A stretch of 43,012 nucleotides of DNA, taken from contig JAEYXQ010000173.1 in the NCBI GenBank assembly GCA_023431205.1, positions 1-43,012 of the forward strand. Reading direction: 5' to 3'. The stretch's first letter is position 1, and every line of letters begins with the position of its first letter. Under the pieces are notes generated by a model that was not told where the DNA came from, did no database searches, and worked only from the letters and a program-made list of their open reading frames with translations. Both the position numbers and the translations under genes were made by a program. The stretch comes from Pseudomonadota bacterium. GTDB taxonomy: Bacteria; Pseudomonadota; Alphaproteobacteria; Rhizobiales; Devosiaceae. This document shows positions 9,201 to 17,976 of the stretch, in pieces.

Positions 9201-10226
9201 TTGGCACGAACCGCCCTCATCACCGGTGGCACCGGTTCCTTTGGCAAGACCATGCTGAACTTCCTCTTGTCGGAAGGCTATGACCTGGTCCGTGTCTTCT
9301 CGCGCGATGAAGAGAAGCAGCACGCTCTACGTACCGAACTCGCCGATGAGCGGGTTGAGTACTATATCGGCGACATCCGCGACCGTACTCAGATCGGGCG
9401 CGCCATGGCCGGTATTCAACACGTGTTCCATGCCGCCGCCCTGAAGCAGGTTCCCTCCTGCGAGTTCTTTCCGATGGAGGCTGTCCGGACGAACGTCGTC
9501 GGCTCTGAAAATGTGATGGATGCAGCCATAGCTGCCGGCGTGTCGAAATGTGTCCTGCTCTCGACCGACAAGGCCGTGTTCCCGATCAACGCCATGGGTA
9601 TCAGCAAGGCGATGATGGAGAAGCTGGTCAGCGCCAAGGCTCGCCTTGAACCCGATTGCCCCACCGTCTTCTCCGTGGTGCGCTACGGCAACGTCATGGG
9701 TTCGCGTGGCAGCGTCATCCCCCTGTTCATCGATCTCATCCTCAAGGGCAAGCCCCTGACGGTCACCGATCCAGAGATGACGCGTTTCCTCCTGCCGCTG
9801 CCCTATACCGTGGATCTCGTCCGCCACGCTTTCGACCATGGCAAGCAGGGTGATGTCTTTGTCCGGAAGGCGCCCGCTTCCACCATGGGCGTACTGGCCG
9901 ACGCCATGCTGGAACTGTTTCAGTCCGATGCAGGTGTCAAGCTGATTGGCGAACGGCACGGCGAGAAGCTGTATGAGACGCTCGCTTCCGCTGCCGAGAT
10001 CATGCGCAGCGAAGATATGGGTGACTACATCCGAATTCCTGTGGACAGCCGGAACCTGAATTACGCCTTGTATTTCAACAAGGGCCACGATGCCAGTTCA
10101 GCGGTGGAAGACTACCACTCGCACAATACCGAACGCCTCGACATCGAGGCGACCAAGGCCCTGTTGCTCACCCTGCCCATCATCCGGGACGGGATGAAGC
10201 GTGCGGGTGTGGAGGTCAGCAATTGA
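9201..10226 (+). CDS. fnlA: UDP-GlcNAc 4,6-dehydratase/5-epimerase, first enzyme of UDP-L-FucNAc synthesis
   Basis: Converts UDP-D-GlcNAc to UDP-2-acetamido-2,6-dideoxy-beta-L-arabino-4-hexulose; homologous to FnlA, WbjB and CapE. From the TTG start it has 341 residues, close to the family length. Cofactor motif GGTGSFG is at 9-15. The catalytic motif is Met132-xxx-Lys136 (MGISK) in place of the usual YxxxK, a known mark of the CapE/FnlA group. I chose TTG 9201 because GGAG lies 6 bases upstream and the frame then starts right at the Rossmann fold; the longer open frame from 9078 adds unrelated sequence. It heads the eight-gene plus-strand operon and shares an overlapping TTG/TGA junction with fnlB. 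Confidence 0.9.
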   Translation: MARTALITGGTGSFGKTMLNFLLSEGYDLVRVFSRDEEKQHALRTELADERVEYYIGDIRDRTQIGRAMAGIQHVFHAAALKQVPSCEFFPMEAVRTNVVGSENVMDAAIAAGVSKCVLLSTDKAVFPINAMGISKAMMEKLVSAKARLEPDCPTVFSVVRYGNVMGSRGSVIPLFIDLILKGKPLTVTDPEMTRFLLPLPYTVDLVRHAFDHGKQGDVFVRKAPASTMGVLADAMLELFQSDAGVKLIGERHGEKLYETLASAAEIMRSEDMGDYIRIPVDSRNLNYALYFNKGHDASSAVEDYHSHNTERLDIEATKALLLTLPIIRDGMKRAGVEVSN

Positions 10227-11320
10227 AGATCGGCGTTACGGGTGGGCGGGGTCAACTCGGCTATTACGTTCGCGTGCGTCTTGCCTACCATCACGGCTTT
10301 AAAGTTTCAGTCGCCGACCGTGAGACCTTTTCGGACACAAGGCAACTCGATGCCTTTGTCTCAGCCAATGACGTGATCGTCCATCTGGCGGGCGTCAATC
10401 GTGGAACCGACGAAGAAGTCGCCCGGGGTAACCGCGAGTTGGCCACCGAGCTTGCTGCTGCAATAGATCGGGTCGGACGGTCGCGACACATCATTTACGC
10501 TTCGTCCGTTCAGCGGGATCACACCAGCGTATATGGTTTAGCTAAAGCGGCCGTTGCCGAGATACTCTCCGATGCGGCGGCGCGGAACGCTGGCACCTGC
10601 GTAGAACTGGTGCTGCCTAATCTCTTCGGGGAGTTCACGCGGCCGCGGTACAACTCCTTTGTCGGCACGTTCTGCGCATCGCTCGCCAACGGGGAAGAGC
10701 CGACCGTCAACGCCGACGCACCCGTATCGCTGCTGCACTATCAAGACGCCGCGGACGCAATCGCGGGCGCCGTAGCATCGAAAGAGAACGTGCAGTTGCG
10801 GCCGGAAGGGCGCCCGACCACGGTTGGCGCCGTGGACCGTGTTCTGCGTCAGATGCTGGCAGACTACCGGCTAGGCATCGTGCCCGACCTCCGGGATCGC
10901 TTCGAGTTGCAGTTGTTCAACACGCTACGATCCTACCTCTATCCGAGCCTGTATCCCTTTGCCCTGGAGCGCAAGCAGGACAACCGCGGTTCCCTCTTTG
11001 AAGTGGTCAAGGAGCGAAATGGCGGCCAGGTCTTCTACTCCTCCACTTTCCCTGGCATTACGCGCGGCAACCACTTTCATTTTGACAAGGTGGAGCGGTT
11101 CCTCGTTGTCTCCGGGCAGGCCCGCATCTCGATCCGCAAGGTTCTGACCGACGAGGTCCAGCACTTCGACGTCTCGGGCGAAGCGCCCTGCTTCGTTGAC
11201 ATGCCCACCCTGCACACTCACAACATAACCAATACCGGCTCAGGCGAATTGCTGACCCTGTTCTGGTCCCACGACATCTTCGATCCGGCGCGCCCGGACA
11301 CCTATATGGAACCCGTGTGA
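10223..11320 (+). CDS. fnlB: bifunctional C3-epimerase/C4-reductase of UDP-L-FucNAc synthesis
   Basis: Second enzyme of the pathway: epimerises C3 and reduces C4 to give UDP-2-acetamido-2,6-dideoxy-L-talose (CapF/WbjC/FnlB family). The 365-residue protein has an N-terminal SDR domain (GVTGGRGQLG near residue 4, SVYGLAK with Tyr and Lys near 103-108) and a C-terminal cupin domain (about 250-365) with the metal-ligand pattern GNHFHFDKVERFLVV and TLHTHNITN. This two-domain layout is unique to the CapF group. The TTG start at 10223 overlaps the fnlA stop (TTGA) and is preceded by GGAGGT at 10211-10216, so the two are translationally coupled. Confidence 0.92.
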   Translation: MKIGVTGGRGQLGYYVRVRLAYHHGFKVSVADRETFSDTRQLDAFVSANDVIVHLAGVNRGTDEEVARGNRELATELAAAIDRVGRSRHIIYASSVQRDHTSVYGLAKAAVAEILSDAAARNAGTCVELVLPNLFGEFTRPRYNSFVGTFCASLANGEEPTVNADAPVSLLHYQDAADAIAGAVASKENVQLRPEGRPTTVGAVDRVLRQMLADYRLGIVPDLRDRFELQLFNTLRSYLYPSLYPFALERKQDNRGSLFEVVKERNGGQVFYSSTFPGITRGNHFHFDKVERFLVVSGQARISIRKVLTDEVQHFDVSGEAPCFVDMPTLHTHNITNTGSGELLTLFWSHDIFDPARPDTYMEPV

Positions 11321-12489
11321 TGGTGGCATCGGCCGCACCTAAACTCAAAGTCATGGTGGTTTTCGGAACGCGACCGGAGATCATACGCCTCTCTGCAACG
11401 ATGAAGGCGCTCGAGAAGTCCGTTCACCTGATCACCGTCCATACGGGGCAGAACTACGACTACGAACTCAATGAAGTGTTCTTCAAGGATCTGGCGTTGC
11501 GAAAGCCCGACCATTTTCTTGGAGCAGCAGGGGCGACTGCCTCCGAAACCATTGGCCAAGTGATCATCGGGACCGATAGGGTCATCCGCGAGGAGCGACC
11601 TGATGCCATCTTGCTTCTGGGCGATACGAATTCCTGCATCGCGGCACTGCCAGCCCGAAAAAATCGTGTTCCGGTCTATCACATGGAAGCAGGTAATCGC
11701 TGCTTCGATTTCAACGTGCCGGAGGAACTCAATCGGCGCCTCGTAGACCACATGTCCGACTTCAACCTGGTCTACACCGAACATGCACGGCGGCATCTTC
11801 TGAGTGAAGGTCTGCCTCACCGCCGCATTTATCTTACCGGCTCGCCGATGAACGAGGTCCTCTCGCTCTACCGCAAGAACATCGACGCCAGCGACGTGCT
11901 GTCTCGGCTGAACTTGAAGCCGAGGGAGTTCTTTATCGCCTCTTTCCATCGCGAGGAGAACGTCGACAACCCGGACAACCTTCGCCAGATCGTTGAGGCA
12001 ATGAACCACTTGGCCGAAAGCCACGACTTGCCCGTCATTGTTTCCACGCACCCGCGCACGCGCAAGCGCATCGAGGCTGCTGGCAGTTACTTGGCGGTAT
12101 CGGACAAGGTTATCTACAACAAGCCTTTTGGCTTCCACGACTACAACAAGCTGCAGATGGAGGCACTCTGTGCCATTTCCGACAGCGGCACCATCAGCGA
12201 AGAGAGTTCGTTGCTGGAATTCCCCGCGGTGACAATTCGCAACGCGTTGGAACGGCCGGAAGCCATGGACACGGGTGCGATCATCATCACCGGCCTGGAT
12301 CGAGACACCATTGTAAATGGTGTCGAGTTGGCGATAAAGGACTTCCGGTCAGGCGATGTGCCCCCGGTACCGGCGGACTACCAGATTGCCAACACCAGCC
12401 AGCGCGTGGTGCGTCTGATTTTGGGCACGGCTAAGCTCTCGGCCCGCTGGCATGGCTTGGAGCAACGGCCGGAAGCCGGCCTGCGCTAG
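11320..12489 (+). CDS. fnlC: C2-epimerase (WecB-like) completing UDP-L-FucNAc
   Basis: Non-hydrolysing UDP-HexNAc 2-epimerase of the WecB superfamily; in this gene order it is CapG/WbjD/FnlC, which turns the L-talo intermediate into UDP-L-FucNAc. It is about 389 residues, with VMVVFGTRPEIIRL at the N-terminus, HTGQNYD, LLLGDTNSC, HMEAGNRCFD, RREEN-type HREENVDN and SDSGTISEESS, all standard family motifs. GNRCFDFNVPEELNRR instead of the WecB-type glycine/threonine sequence supports the FnlC subgroup. The start is either GTG 11317 or ATG 11320; I prefer ATG, which overlaps the previous TGA by one base. Confidence 0.91.
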   Translation: MVASAAPKLKVMVVFGTRPEIIRLSATMKALEKSVHLITVHTGQNYDYELNEVFFKDLALRKPDHFLGAAGATASETIGQVIIGTDRVIREERPDAILLLGDTNSCIAALPARKNRVPVYHMEAGNRCFDFNVPEELNRRLVDHMSDFNLVYTEHARRHLLSEGLPHRRIYLTGSPMNEVLSLYRKNIDASDVLSRLNLKPREFFIASFHREENVDNPDNLRQIVEAMNHLAESHDLPVIVSTHPRTRKRIEAAGSYLAVSDKVIYNKPFGFHDYNKLQMEALCAISDSGTISEESSLLEFPAVTIRNALERPEAMDTGAIIITGLDRDTIVNGVELAIKDFRSGDVPPVPADYQIANTSQRVVRLILGTAKLSARWHGLEQRPEAGLR

Positions 12490-12495
12490 GCCACG

Positions 12496-13662
12496 ATGCG
12501 GATCACCATCGTCAATCGCTACTTCGAGCCAGAGCCGGTGCTGGTCAACGACATTGCGCGTTGGCTGGCCGAGGCAGGGCATGACGTTGAGGTGATCTGC
12601 AGCCAACCCAGCTACAATCCCGAGGCGAACCTGCCACGCCAGCCCCAAAGGGAGATGCTGCACGGAGTTCAGGTACGCCGGCTTGGTCTGCTGCCTGAGA
12701 GAAAGCGCGGGTTGGCGCGCCACATCAACAGCATCCTGTTCATCGTGCTGGCAACTCTCCGCGTTCTCCTGGGACGGCGCGCAGACGTGGTGTGGAGCAC
12801 CTCCATCCCGCCCGTGCTTCAGCCTGCGCTGCTGCGCCTCGCCAGCGCGATGCGTGGTAGCCGGTTCATCTACTTCGTCCAGGACATCTATCCGGAAATC
12901 GCCATCACGATGGGCATGATCCGGCCCAGTTGGATCACGAGGCTGATCTCCGCCGTGGACCAATGGACCATCCGCCAGGCGGATACGACGGTGGTGCTGT
13001 CCTCGGACATGATAAAGTCCTTGCGGCAGCGCGGCAGCACTTCCGGCCGACTGGTTGCCGTGAACAATTTCGCCATGGTGGACCGACGGACTGACACGGC
13101 GGCGCCGCTGGAAGGGCCAGTGCGCTTTATCTTTGCCGGGAACATCGGGCGCTTCCAGAACTTGGACCGCCTGATTGACCTGTTCGCCGACATCGAGCCC
13201 ACGGTTGCGGTCCTCGAATTTCTGGGCGAAGGGCGCATGAAGGCGCACCTGCGTGAACAAGTGGAAGCACGGGGACTGGAATCCGTCCACTTCTATCCGC
13301 TGGTCTCCCCTGCTGAAGCCGCTGCGTTGATAGCCCAGCGCCACGTCGGGGTAGTATCGCTCACAGAGGAGCTCTATCGCTACGCCTACCCGAGCAAGAC
13401 TTTCGCTTACCTCGGAGCAGGCATTCCAGTTCTTGCCATGGTCGAGTCCGAGAGTGAACTGGCCCACGAAATCGCCGAGCGTCAGGTCGGTGTAACCATT
13501 GACTGGTCAATGCCGCGCGAGCAGCAATTGGTCCGTCTTCATGAACTGTGCCGTTTGCAGGGGGACCTGCGGCCCCATGTGCTGGCTCGTTCTGCGGACA
13601 TGTTCAGCCGGGCTCTTGCCCGCGAGCGCTGGCTGGCTGTCTTCGAAGAGGCGGCAAAATGA
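12496..13662 (+). CDS. wbuB: WbuB-like GT4 glycosyltransferase, probable L-FucNAc transferase
   Basis: A 388-residue GT4 enzyme whose N-terminus (RITIVNRYFEPEPVLVNDI, then EVICSQPSYNP) is typical of WbuB and the related WbjE, which add L-FucNAc to the first sugar of an undecaprenyl-PP acceptor. The C-terminal domain has FIFAGNIGRFQNL and a YAYPSKTFAYLGAGIPVLA donor-binding stretch. Its place directly after fnlABC and before the initiating transferase supports use of UDP-L-FucNAc as donor. It starts 6 bases after fnlC and overlaps the next gene by ATGA. The linkage formed cannot be determined. Confidence 0.83.
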   Translation: MRITIVNRYFEPEPVLVNDIARWLAEAGHDVEVICSQPSYNPEANLPRQPQREMLHGVQVRRLGLLPERKRGLARHINSILFIVLATLRVLLGRRADVVWSTSIPPVLQPALLRLASAMRGSRFIYFVQDIYPEIAITMGMIRPSWITRLISAVDQWTIRQADTTVVLSSDMIKSLRQRGSTSGRLVAVNNFAMVDRRTDTAAPLEGPVRFIFAGNIGRFQNLDRLIDLFADIEPTVAVLEFLGEGRMKAHLREQVEARGLESVHFYPLVSPAEAAALIAQRHVGVVSLTEELYRYAYPSKTFAYLGAGIPVLAMVESESELAHEIAERQVGVTIDWSMPREQQLVRLHELCRLQGDLRPHVLARSADMFSRALARERWLAVFEEAAK

Positions 13663-14249
13663 AGCGTGCGTTCGATCTCGTTCTGACGATTGCGACACTG
13701 CCGTTGTGGGGTCTTGCCCTGTGCCTCGTCGCCTGGCAGGTCCGGCGGCGACTTGGCACACCGGTCCTGTTTCGACAGGTTCGACCGGGGCTGCATGGGC
13801 AGCCTTTCGAGATGCTGAAATTCCGCAGTATGACGGATGCCCGAGACGCCCAGGGCAACCTGCTGCCAGATGCCGAGCGGCTCACTGAGTTCGGAAAGAT
13901 GTTGCGCTCGACCAGTCTTGATGAGCTTCCAGAGCTTATCAATGTGTTGCGCGGCGACATGAGCCTGGTGGGTCCGCGCCCCTTGCTGATGGAATACCTG
14001 CCACTCTACTCGCCATCTCAGGCGAGGCGGCACGACGTCCGCCCGGGGCTAACCGGTTGGGCGCAGGTCAACGGCCGCAACGCGCTGTCCTGGGAAAGCA
14101 AGTTCGACCTTGACGTGTGGTACGTCGATCATGCCAGTGTCTGGCTAGACATCCGCATCTTGTTCTTGACTGTGCTCAAGGTGGTGCGACGCAGCGACAT
14201 AAATGCCGAAGGCTCGGCAACGGCGGAAAAATTCCGAGGTTCGCAGTGA
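13659..14249 (+). CDS. PglC-like initiating phosphoglycosyl transferase
   Basis: Monotopic membrane enzyme (bacterial sugar transferase family) that moves a sugar-1-phosphate from a UDP-sugar to undecaprenyl phosphate, starting the lipid-linked glycan. At 196 residues it is the short, PglC-type form without the polytopic N-terminal domain of WcaJ/WbaP. Residues about 5-27 form the re-entrant hydrophobic helix; then come FRQVRPGLHGQPFEMLKFRSM, the catalytic Asp-Glu dyad in SLDELPELINVL, GDMSLVGPRPL and PGLTGWAQVNGRN. With PglD/E/F homologues downstream, the likely donor is UDP-di-N-acetylbacillosamine or a stereoisomer. ATGA coupling to the wbuB gene. Confidence 0.9.
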   Translation: MKRAFDLVLTIATLPLWGLALCLVAWQVRRRLGTPVLFRQVRPGLHGQPFEMLKFRSMTDARDAQGNLLPDAERLTEFGKMLRSTSLDELPELINVLRGDMSLVGPRPLLMEYLPLYSPSQARRHDVRPGLTGWAQVNGRNALSWESKFDLDVWYVDHASVWLDIRILFLTVLKVVRRSDINAEGSATAEKFRGSQ

Positions 14250-14869
14250 GTGCCAGCCTTGCAATTGCAGGCGCCGGCGGCCACGCCCGGGTGGTGGCAG
14301 ACACCGCTGAAGCGCTGGGTTGGACCGTGTCCCTGTTCGACGACAACTTGGCCGGGCAGCAGTCGGGGCCATGGTGCGTTGCGGACACCCTGTCCTGGCT
14401 TATGACCCACCCCGACCACTTCGACAATTTCGTGGTGGGAATCGGCAACAATTCCGTACGACGCCGGATACAGCAAGAAATCATCAGCCGCGGCGGACGC
14501 CCGGCGACCCTGGTACACCCGATGGCCTGGTGCAGCCCACGGGCGACCCTGGGGGCCGGCTCCGTGATGTTTGCCGGAGCCGTCCTCAACGCCGGAGCCG
14601 TTACGGGGTCGGCTTGCATCCTCAACACCGGCGCAACGGTCGACCATGACTGCCTCCTGGCCGATGCAGTGCACGTATCGCCGGGAGCACACCTGGCGGG
14701 CAGCGTGACGACAGGTGCATGCTGCTGGATCGGTATTGGCGCTGCAGTGCGTCAGCAAATTGTCATTGGTGACAATGCAATAGTGGGCGCCGGAGCGACT
14801 GTTGTTGCCGATGTCGCAGCTTCCACCACCGTTGTCGGTACTCCCGCAACTCCATTGGTCAGGTCCTGA
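14246..14869 (+). CDS. pglD: PglD-like sugar N-acetyltransferase
   Basis: Acetyl-CoA-dependent N-acetyltransferase for a UDP-4-amino-4,6-dideoxy sugar, homologous to PglD/NeuD. It has 207 residues: an N-terminal Rossmann-like sugar-binding domain (AIAGAGGHARVVADTAE, with FDDN and GIGNNSVR) and a C-terminal left-handed beta-helix. The PglD-type active-site region GATVDHDC contains the catalytic His candidate, followed by HVSPGAHLAG and GAGATV. The GTG start at 14246 overlaps the previous TGA and has GAGG 6 bases upstream; longer ATG frames begin inside the previous gene and are unlikely. It precedes the aminotransferase gene by only 2 bases. Confidence 0.88.
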   Translation: MSASLAIAGAGGHARVVADTAEALGWTVSLFDDNLAGQQSGPWCVADTLSWLMTHPDHFDNFVVGIGNNSVRRRIQQEIISRGGRPATLVHPMAWCSPRATLGAGSVMFAGAVLNAGAVTGSACILNTGATVDHDCLLADAVHVSPGAHLAGSVTTGACCWIGIGAAVRQQIVIGDNAIVGAGATVVADVAASTTVVGTPATPLVRS

Positions 14870-14871
14870 TC

Positions 14872-16047
14872 ATGCTCAATACGCCGTTCTCGCCGTGGCC
14901 CAGCTACACCAGGGAAGAAATCGACGCGGTCGCCGCGGTACTCGCGTCCAACAGGGTCAACTATTGGACCGGCACGCTTTGTCGGGATTTCGAGAATAAG
15001 TTTGCCGAGTGGGCAGGTACGCGCTATGCCGTTTCACTCTCCAACGGAACTCTGGCGTTGGATCTGGCTCTCAAGGCACTTCGGATTGGAGCTGGCGATG
15101 AAGTCGTAGTGGCGCCGCGAACGTTTATCGCGTCTGCTTCGACAGTGGTCACAGCGGGCGCCGTTCCAGTGTTTGCCGACGTCGATCCCGACACCCAGAA
15201 CATCTCGCCGGCGACAATACGTGCGGTTCTGACCGACCGCACGAAGGCTATCATCTGCGTCCATCTCGCAGGCATGCCGTGCGACATGGACGGCATCATG
15301 GAGTTAGCCAGACAGTACGACCTTAAGGTCATCGAAGATTGCGCCCAGGCCCACGGGGCGACCTACAACGGCCGCAGTGTGGGATCGTTTGGTGACGTGG
15401 GCGCCTGGTCGTTCTGTCAGGACAAGATCATGACCACCGGCGGCGAAGGGGGCATGGTGACCACCAATGATCCGGACCTCTGGTCCGCGATGTGGTCCTA
15501 CAAGGACCACGGCAAGAGCTGGGAAGCTGTCTACGAGCGAGATCATCCGCCGGGCCCCCGTCTGGTACATGACACCTTCGGCACCAACTGGCGGATGCTT
15601 GAAATGCAGGCGGCAATCGGCCTGATACAGCTTGAACGCATGCCGGAATGGACAGCTCGTCGGCACCATCTGGCGAGGCGTCTTGCGGAGGCTTGCGCTC
15701 CACATCCCGTTGTCCGTGTACCCAATGTGCCGGACGGGGTGCGGCACGCCAACTACCGCTTTTATGCTTTTGTCCGTCCTGAGCATCTGCGGGAGGGCTG
15801 GACACGTGACCGCATCATCGAGGAGGTAGTGGCTCGAGGAGTCCCCTGTTATCACGGCTCCGCCTCCGAGGTGTACCTGGAAGCCGCTTTCGACCAGACC
15901 GGCTGGCGCCCTGCACAACGACTTCCAGTGGCGCGGGAGCTTGGTGAAACCAGCCTTGCCATGCTGGTGCATCCGACATTGACTGATGATGAAATCGAAC
16001 TGAGCGCCACCACCCTGCACGCTGTCCTTGCCGAGGCGGGGCAATAA
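14872..16047 (+). CDS. pglE: PglE-like PLP-dependent UDP-4-keto-sugar aminotransferase
   Basis: DegT/DnrJ/EryC1-family aminotransferase, 391 residues, that would aminate the 4-keto intermediate made by the PglF homologue, using glutamate. Visible features are the substrate/PLP loop SLSNGTLALDLALKAL, the Asp of VIEDCAQAHGA that contacts the pyridine nitrogen, and the PLP-Schiff-base Lys in SFCQDKIMTTGGEGG. The N-terminus SPWPSYTREEIDAV and NYWTG are typical of PglE/PseC relatives. It sits between the PglD and PglF homologues, which together make the complete three-step route to a UDP-diacetamido-trideoxyhexose. Confidence 0.89.
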   Translation: MLNTPFSPWPSYTREEIDAVAAVLASNRVNYWTGTLCRDFENKFAEWAGTRYAVSLSNGTLALDLALKALRIGAGDEVVVAPRTFIASASTVVTAGAVPVFADVDPDTQNISPATIRAVLTDRTKAIICVHLAGMPCDMDGIMELARQYDLKVIEDCAQAHGATYNGRSVGSFGDVGAWSFCQDKIMTTGGEGGMVTTNDPDLWSAMWSYKDHGKSWEAVYERDHPPGPRLVHDTFGTNWRMLEMQAAIGLIQLERMPEWTARRHHLARRLAEACAPHPVVRVPNVPDGVRHANYRFYAFVRPEHLREGWTRDRIIEEVVARGVPCYHGSASEVYLEAAFDQTGWRPAQRLPVARELGETSLAMLVHPTLTDDEIELSATTLHAVLAEAGQ

Positions 16048-16102
16048 GAACACCGTGCTTCGGGCAATGGGCCTGGCAGCTTTAAGGCGACAAGAGGACA
16101 GC

Positions 16103-17968
16103 ATGCTGGATAGCCTGCGACATAACCTAAGCAATCTACCTCGGCTGTGGAAGCGGGTCATCCTGATCGGCTTCGACGTCCTGGCCTTGTCTGCCGTGGT
16201 AGTTCTTTCCTATTCCTTGCGGTACGGCACGTGGATCCTGCCCCAGACGCTCGACCAACTCGGGATCGTCTTGTCGGCGCCATTGATCGCCCTTCCTGTG
16301 TTCATCCGCATGGGTCTCTATCGAGCCGTTATCCGGTACCTTCCGGAGCGTGCATTGTGGACGATCGTGCAAGCGATGTTGATCTCGGCGGTGGCCTGGG
16401 TCGTCCTGATCTTTGTGCTCGAACTTGCTGGTCGCGGCGTCGTGCCCCGCTCCATCCCGTTCATCTATTGGATCTTCGGCACCATCGTGATCAGTGCCAG
16501 TCGCTTCGCGGCGAAGCGCTTCCTTGGCCAGGGTGCTGTGGTCGGGCGCCACGAGCGCCCCGTCATCATATACGGCGCAGGAGAGGCTGGGGCCCGCCTC
16601 GCATTGGCTCTCCGGCGAGAAGCGAATCAGTACGTCGTGGGCTTCCTGGACGACAACCCAGGCATTCAAGGGCAGGATGTAGCCGGCATCCGTGTCTATG
16701 CACCGAGCCAGCTACCCCGTCTGGTCGCTGAATATGACGTGCGCGACGTTATCCTTTCTGTGCCGTCCATGCCGGCTGCGGAACGAACCTCGCTGGTCGC
16801 GAAAGTTGGTGGGCACGGCATCAAGATCCGAACCCTTCCCCCCATCGGGGACCTGGTGCAGGGCAAATATGTTGTGAACCAGATCCGCGAGATCGACATC
16901 GACGAGCTTCTCGGCCGCTCCTCGGTTCCGCCAGATCCGGAACTGCTACGCGCCATGATCGAGGCCCGGACCATAATGGTCACGGGTGCAGGCGGCTCCA
17001 TCGGGTCAGAACTGTGCCGGCTGATCGCAAAGGGCGGGCCTCAGCGGCTGGTCCTGTTCGAAGCCAACGAGTTCGCACTCTATCGGATTGAGCAGGAACT
17101 GGCTGCGATACCCGAGTTGGCGATCGTGCCGGTTCTTGGTTCGATCACTGACGCAGCATGCGTTGGTCAGGCACTGAAGATGCACAACGTGGAGGTGGTC
17201 TTCCACGCTGCCGCGCACAAGCACGTGCCGCTCGTGGAAGCCAATGCTCTCGAAGGCATACGGAACAATGTGGTGGGTACCAAAGTGCTAGCCGATGCTG
17301 CCTTCGAGCACGGTGTCTCGAGTTTCGTCCTGATTTCCTCTGACAAAGCGGTGCGTCCGACTAACGTCATGGGTGCAACGAAACGTTGGGCCGAGTTGAT
17401 CGTCCACCAGAAGGCAGTTGAAGCAGAGCTCAAGGGTACGGGGCAGCGTTTTGCCGCCGTCCGCTTCGGCAATGTTCTCGGTTCCAATGGTTCAGTGGTA
17501 CCGCTCTTCACGGAGCAGATCGGAAAGGGTGGGCCGGTCACCCTCACCGACGCCGCCATGACCCGCTACTTCATGTCCATTCACGAAGCGGCGGAACTGA
17601 TCGTGCAAGCCGCGGCCCTGTCCGAGGGGAATGATGTGTTTCTGCTGGAGATGGGCACGCCCGTGCTGATCCGCGATCTTGCAGAAAACCTCATCCGCCT
17701 TGCTGGGTTCTCCGTACGAGATGCACAGAACCCCAATGGCGACATCGAGATCGTCGTCACGGGCAAGCGGCCTGGCGAAAAGATGTACGAAGAATTGTTC
17801 TACGATGACGCCAACGCTTCAGTGACGCGGCATCCGAAGATCCTGCGCGGCACGAATTCAGATACGGGTAAGCTCGACGTTGCTCAGGCCTTGCAGCAGT
17901 TGGAAGGCGCGTTGCAGCAATACGACGAACCGTTGGCACGCCAGATTCTGTTCAGCTTCATTCAGTAA
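16103..17968 (+). CDS. pglF: PglF-like membrane UDP-GlcNAc 4,6-dehydratase
   Basis: Catalyses the first step to UDP-bacillosamine-type sugars, UDP-GlcNAc to UDP-4-keto-6-deoxy-GlcNAc. From ATG 16103 (AGAGGA just upstream) it is 621 residues, near the usual length of PglF/FlaA1-like CapD proteins. Four membrane segments lie in residues 1-130; a first nucleotide-binding domain begins near 155 (YGAGEAGARLA); the catalytic SDR domain begins near 293 (VTGAGGSIGSEL), with SSDKAVRPTNVMGATKR, where the Tyr is replaced by Met as is typical in this group. A frame extending to 16028 overlaps the previous gene and lacks an RBS. It ends the operon, 8 bases from the convergent GT-C-like gene. Confidence 0.91.
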   Translation: MLDSLRHNLSNLPRLWKRVILIGFDVLALSAVVVLSYSLRYGTWILPQTLDQLGIVLSAPLIALPVFIRMGLYRAVIRYLPERALWTIVQAMLISAVAWVVLIFVLELAGRGVVPRSIPFIYWIFGTIVISASRFAAKRFLGQGAVVGRHERPVIIYGAGEAGARLALALRREANQYVVGFLDDNPGIQGQDVAGIRVYAPSQLPRLVAEYDVRDVILSVPSMPAAERTSLVAKVGGHGIKIRTLPPIGDLVQGKYVVNQIREIDIDELLGRSSVPPDPELLRAMIEARTIMVTGAGGSIGSELCRLIAKGGPQRLVLFEANEFALYRIEQELAAIPELAIVPVLGSITDAACVGQALKMHNVEVVFHAAAHKHVPLVEANALEGIRNNVVGTKVLADAAFEHGVSSFVLISSDKAVRPTNVMGATKRWAELIVHQKAVEAELKGTGQRFAAVRFGNVLGSNGSVVPLFTEQIGKGGPVTLTDAAMTRYFMSIHEAAELIVQAAALSEGNDVFLLEMGTPVLIRDLAENLIRLAGFSVRDAQNPNGDIEIVVTGKRPGEKMYEELFYDDANASVTRHPKILRGTNSDTGKLDVAQALQQLEGALQQYDEPLARQILFSFIQ

Positions 17969-17976
17969 GATGCCGA

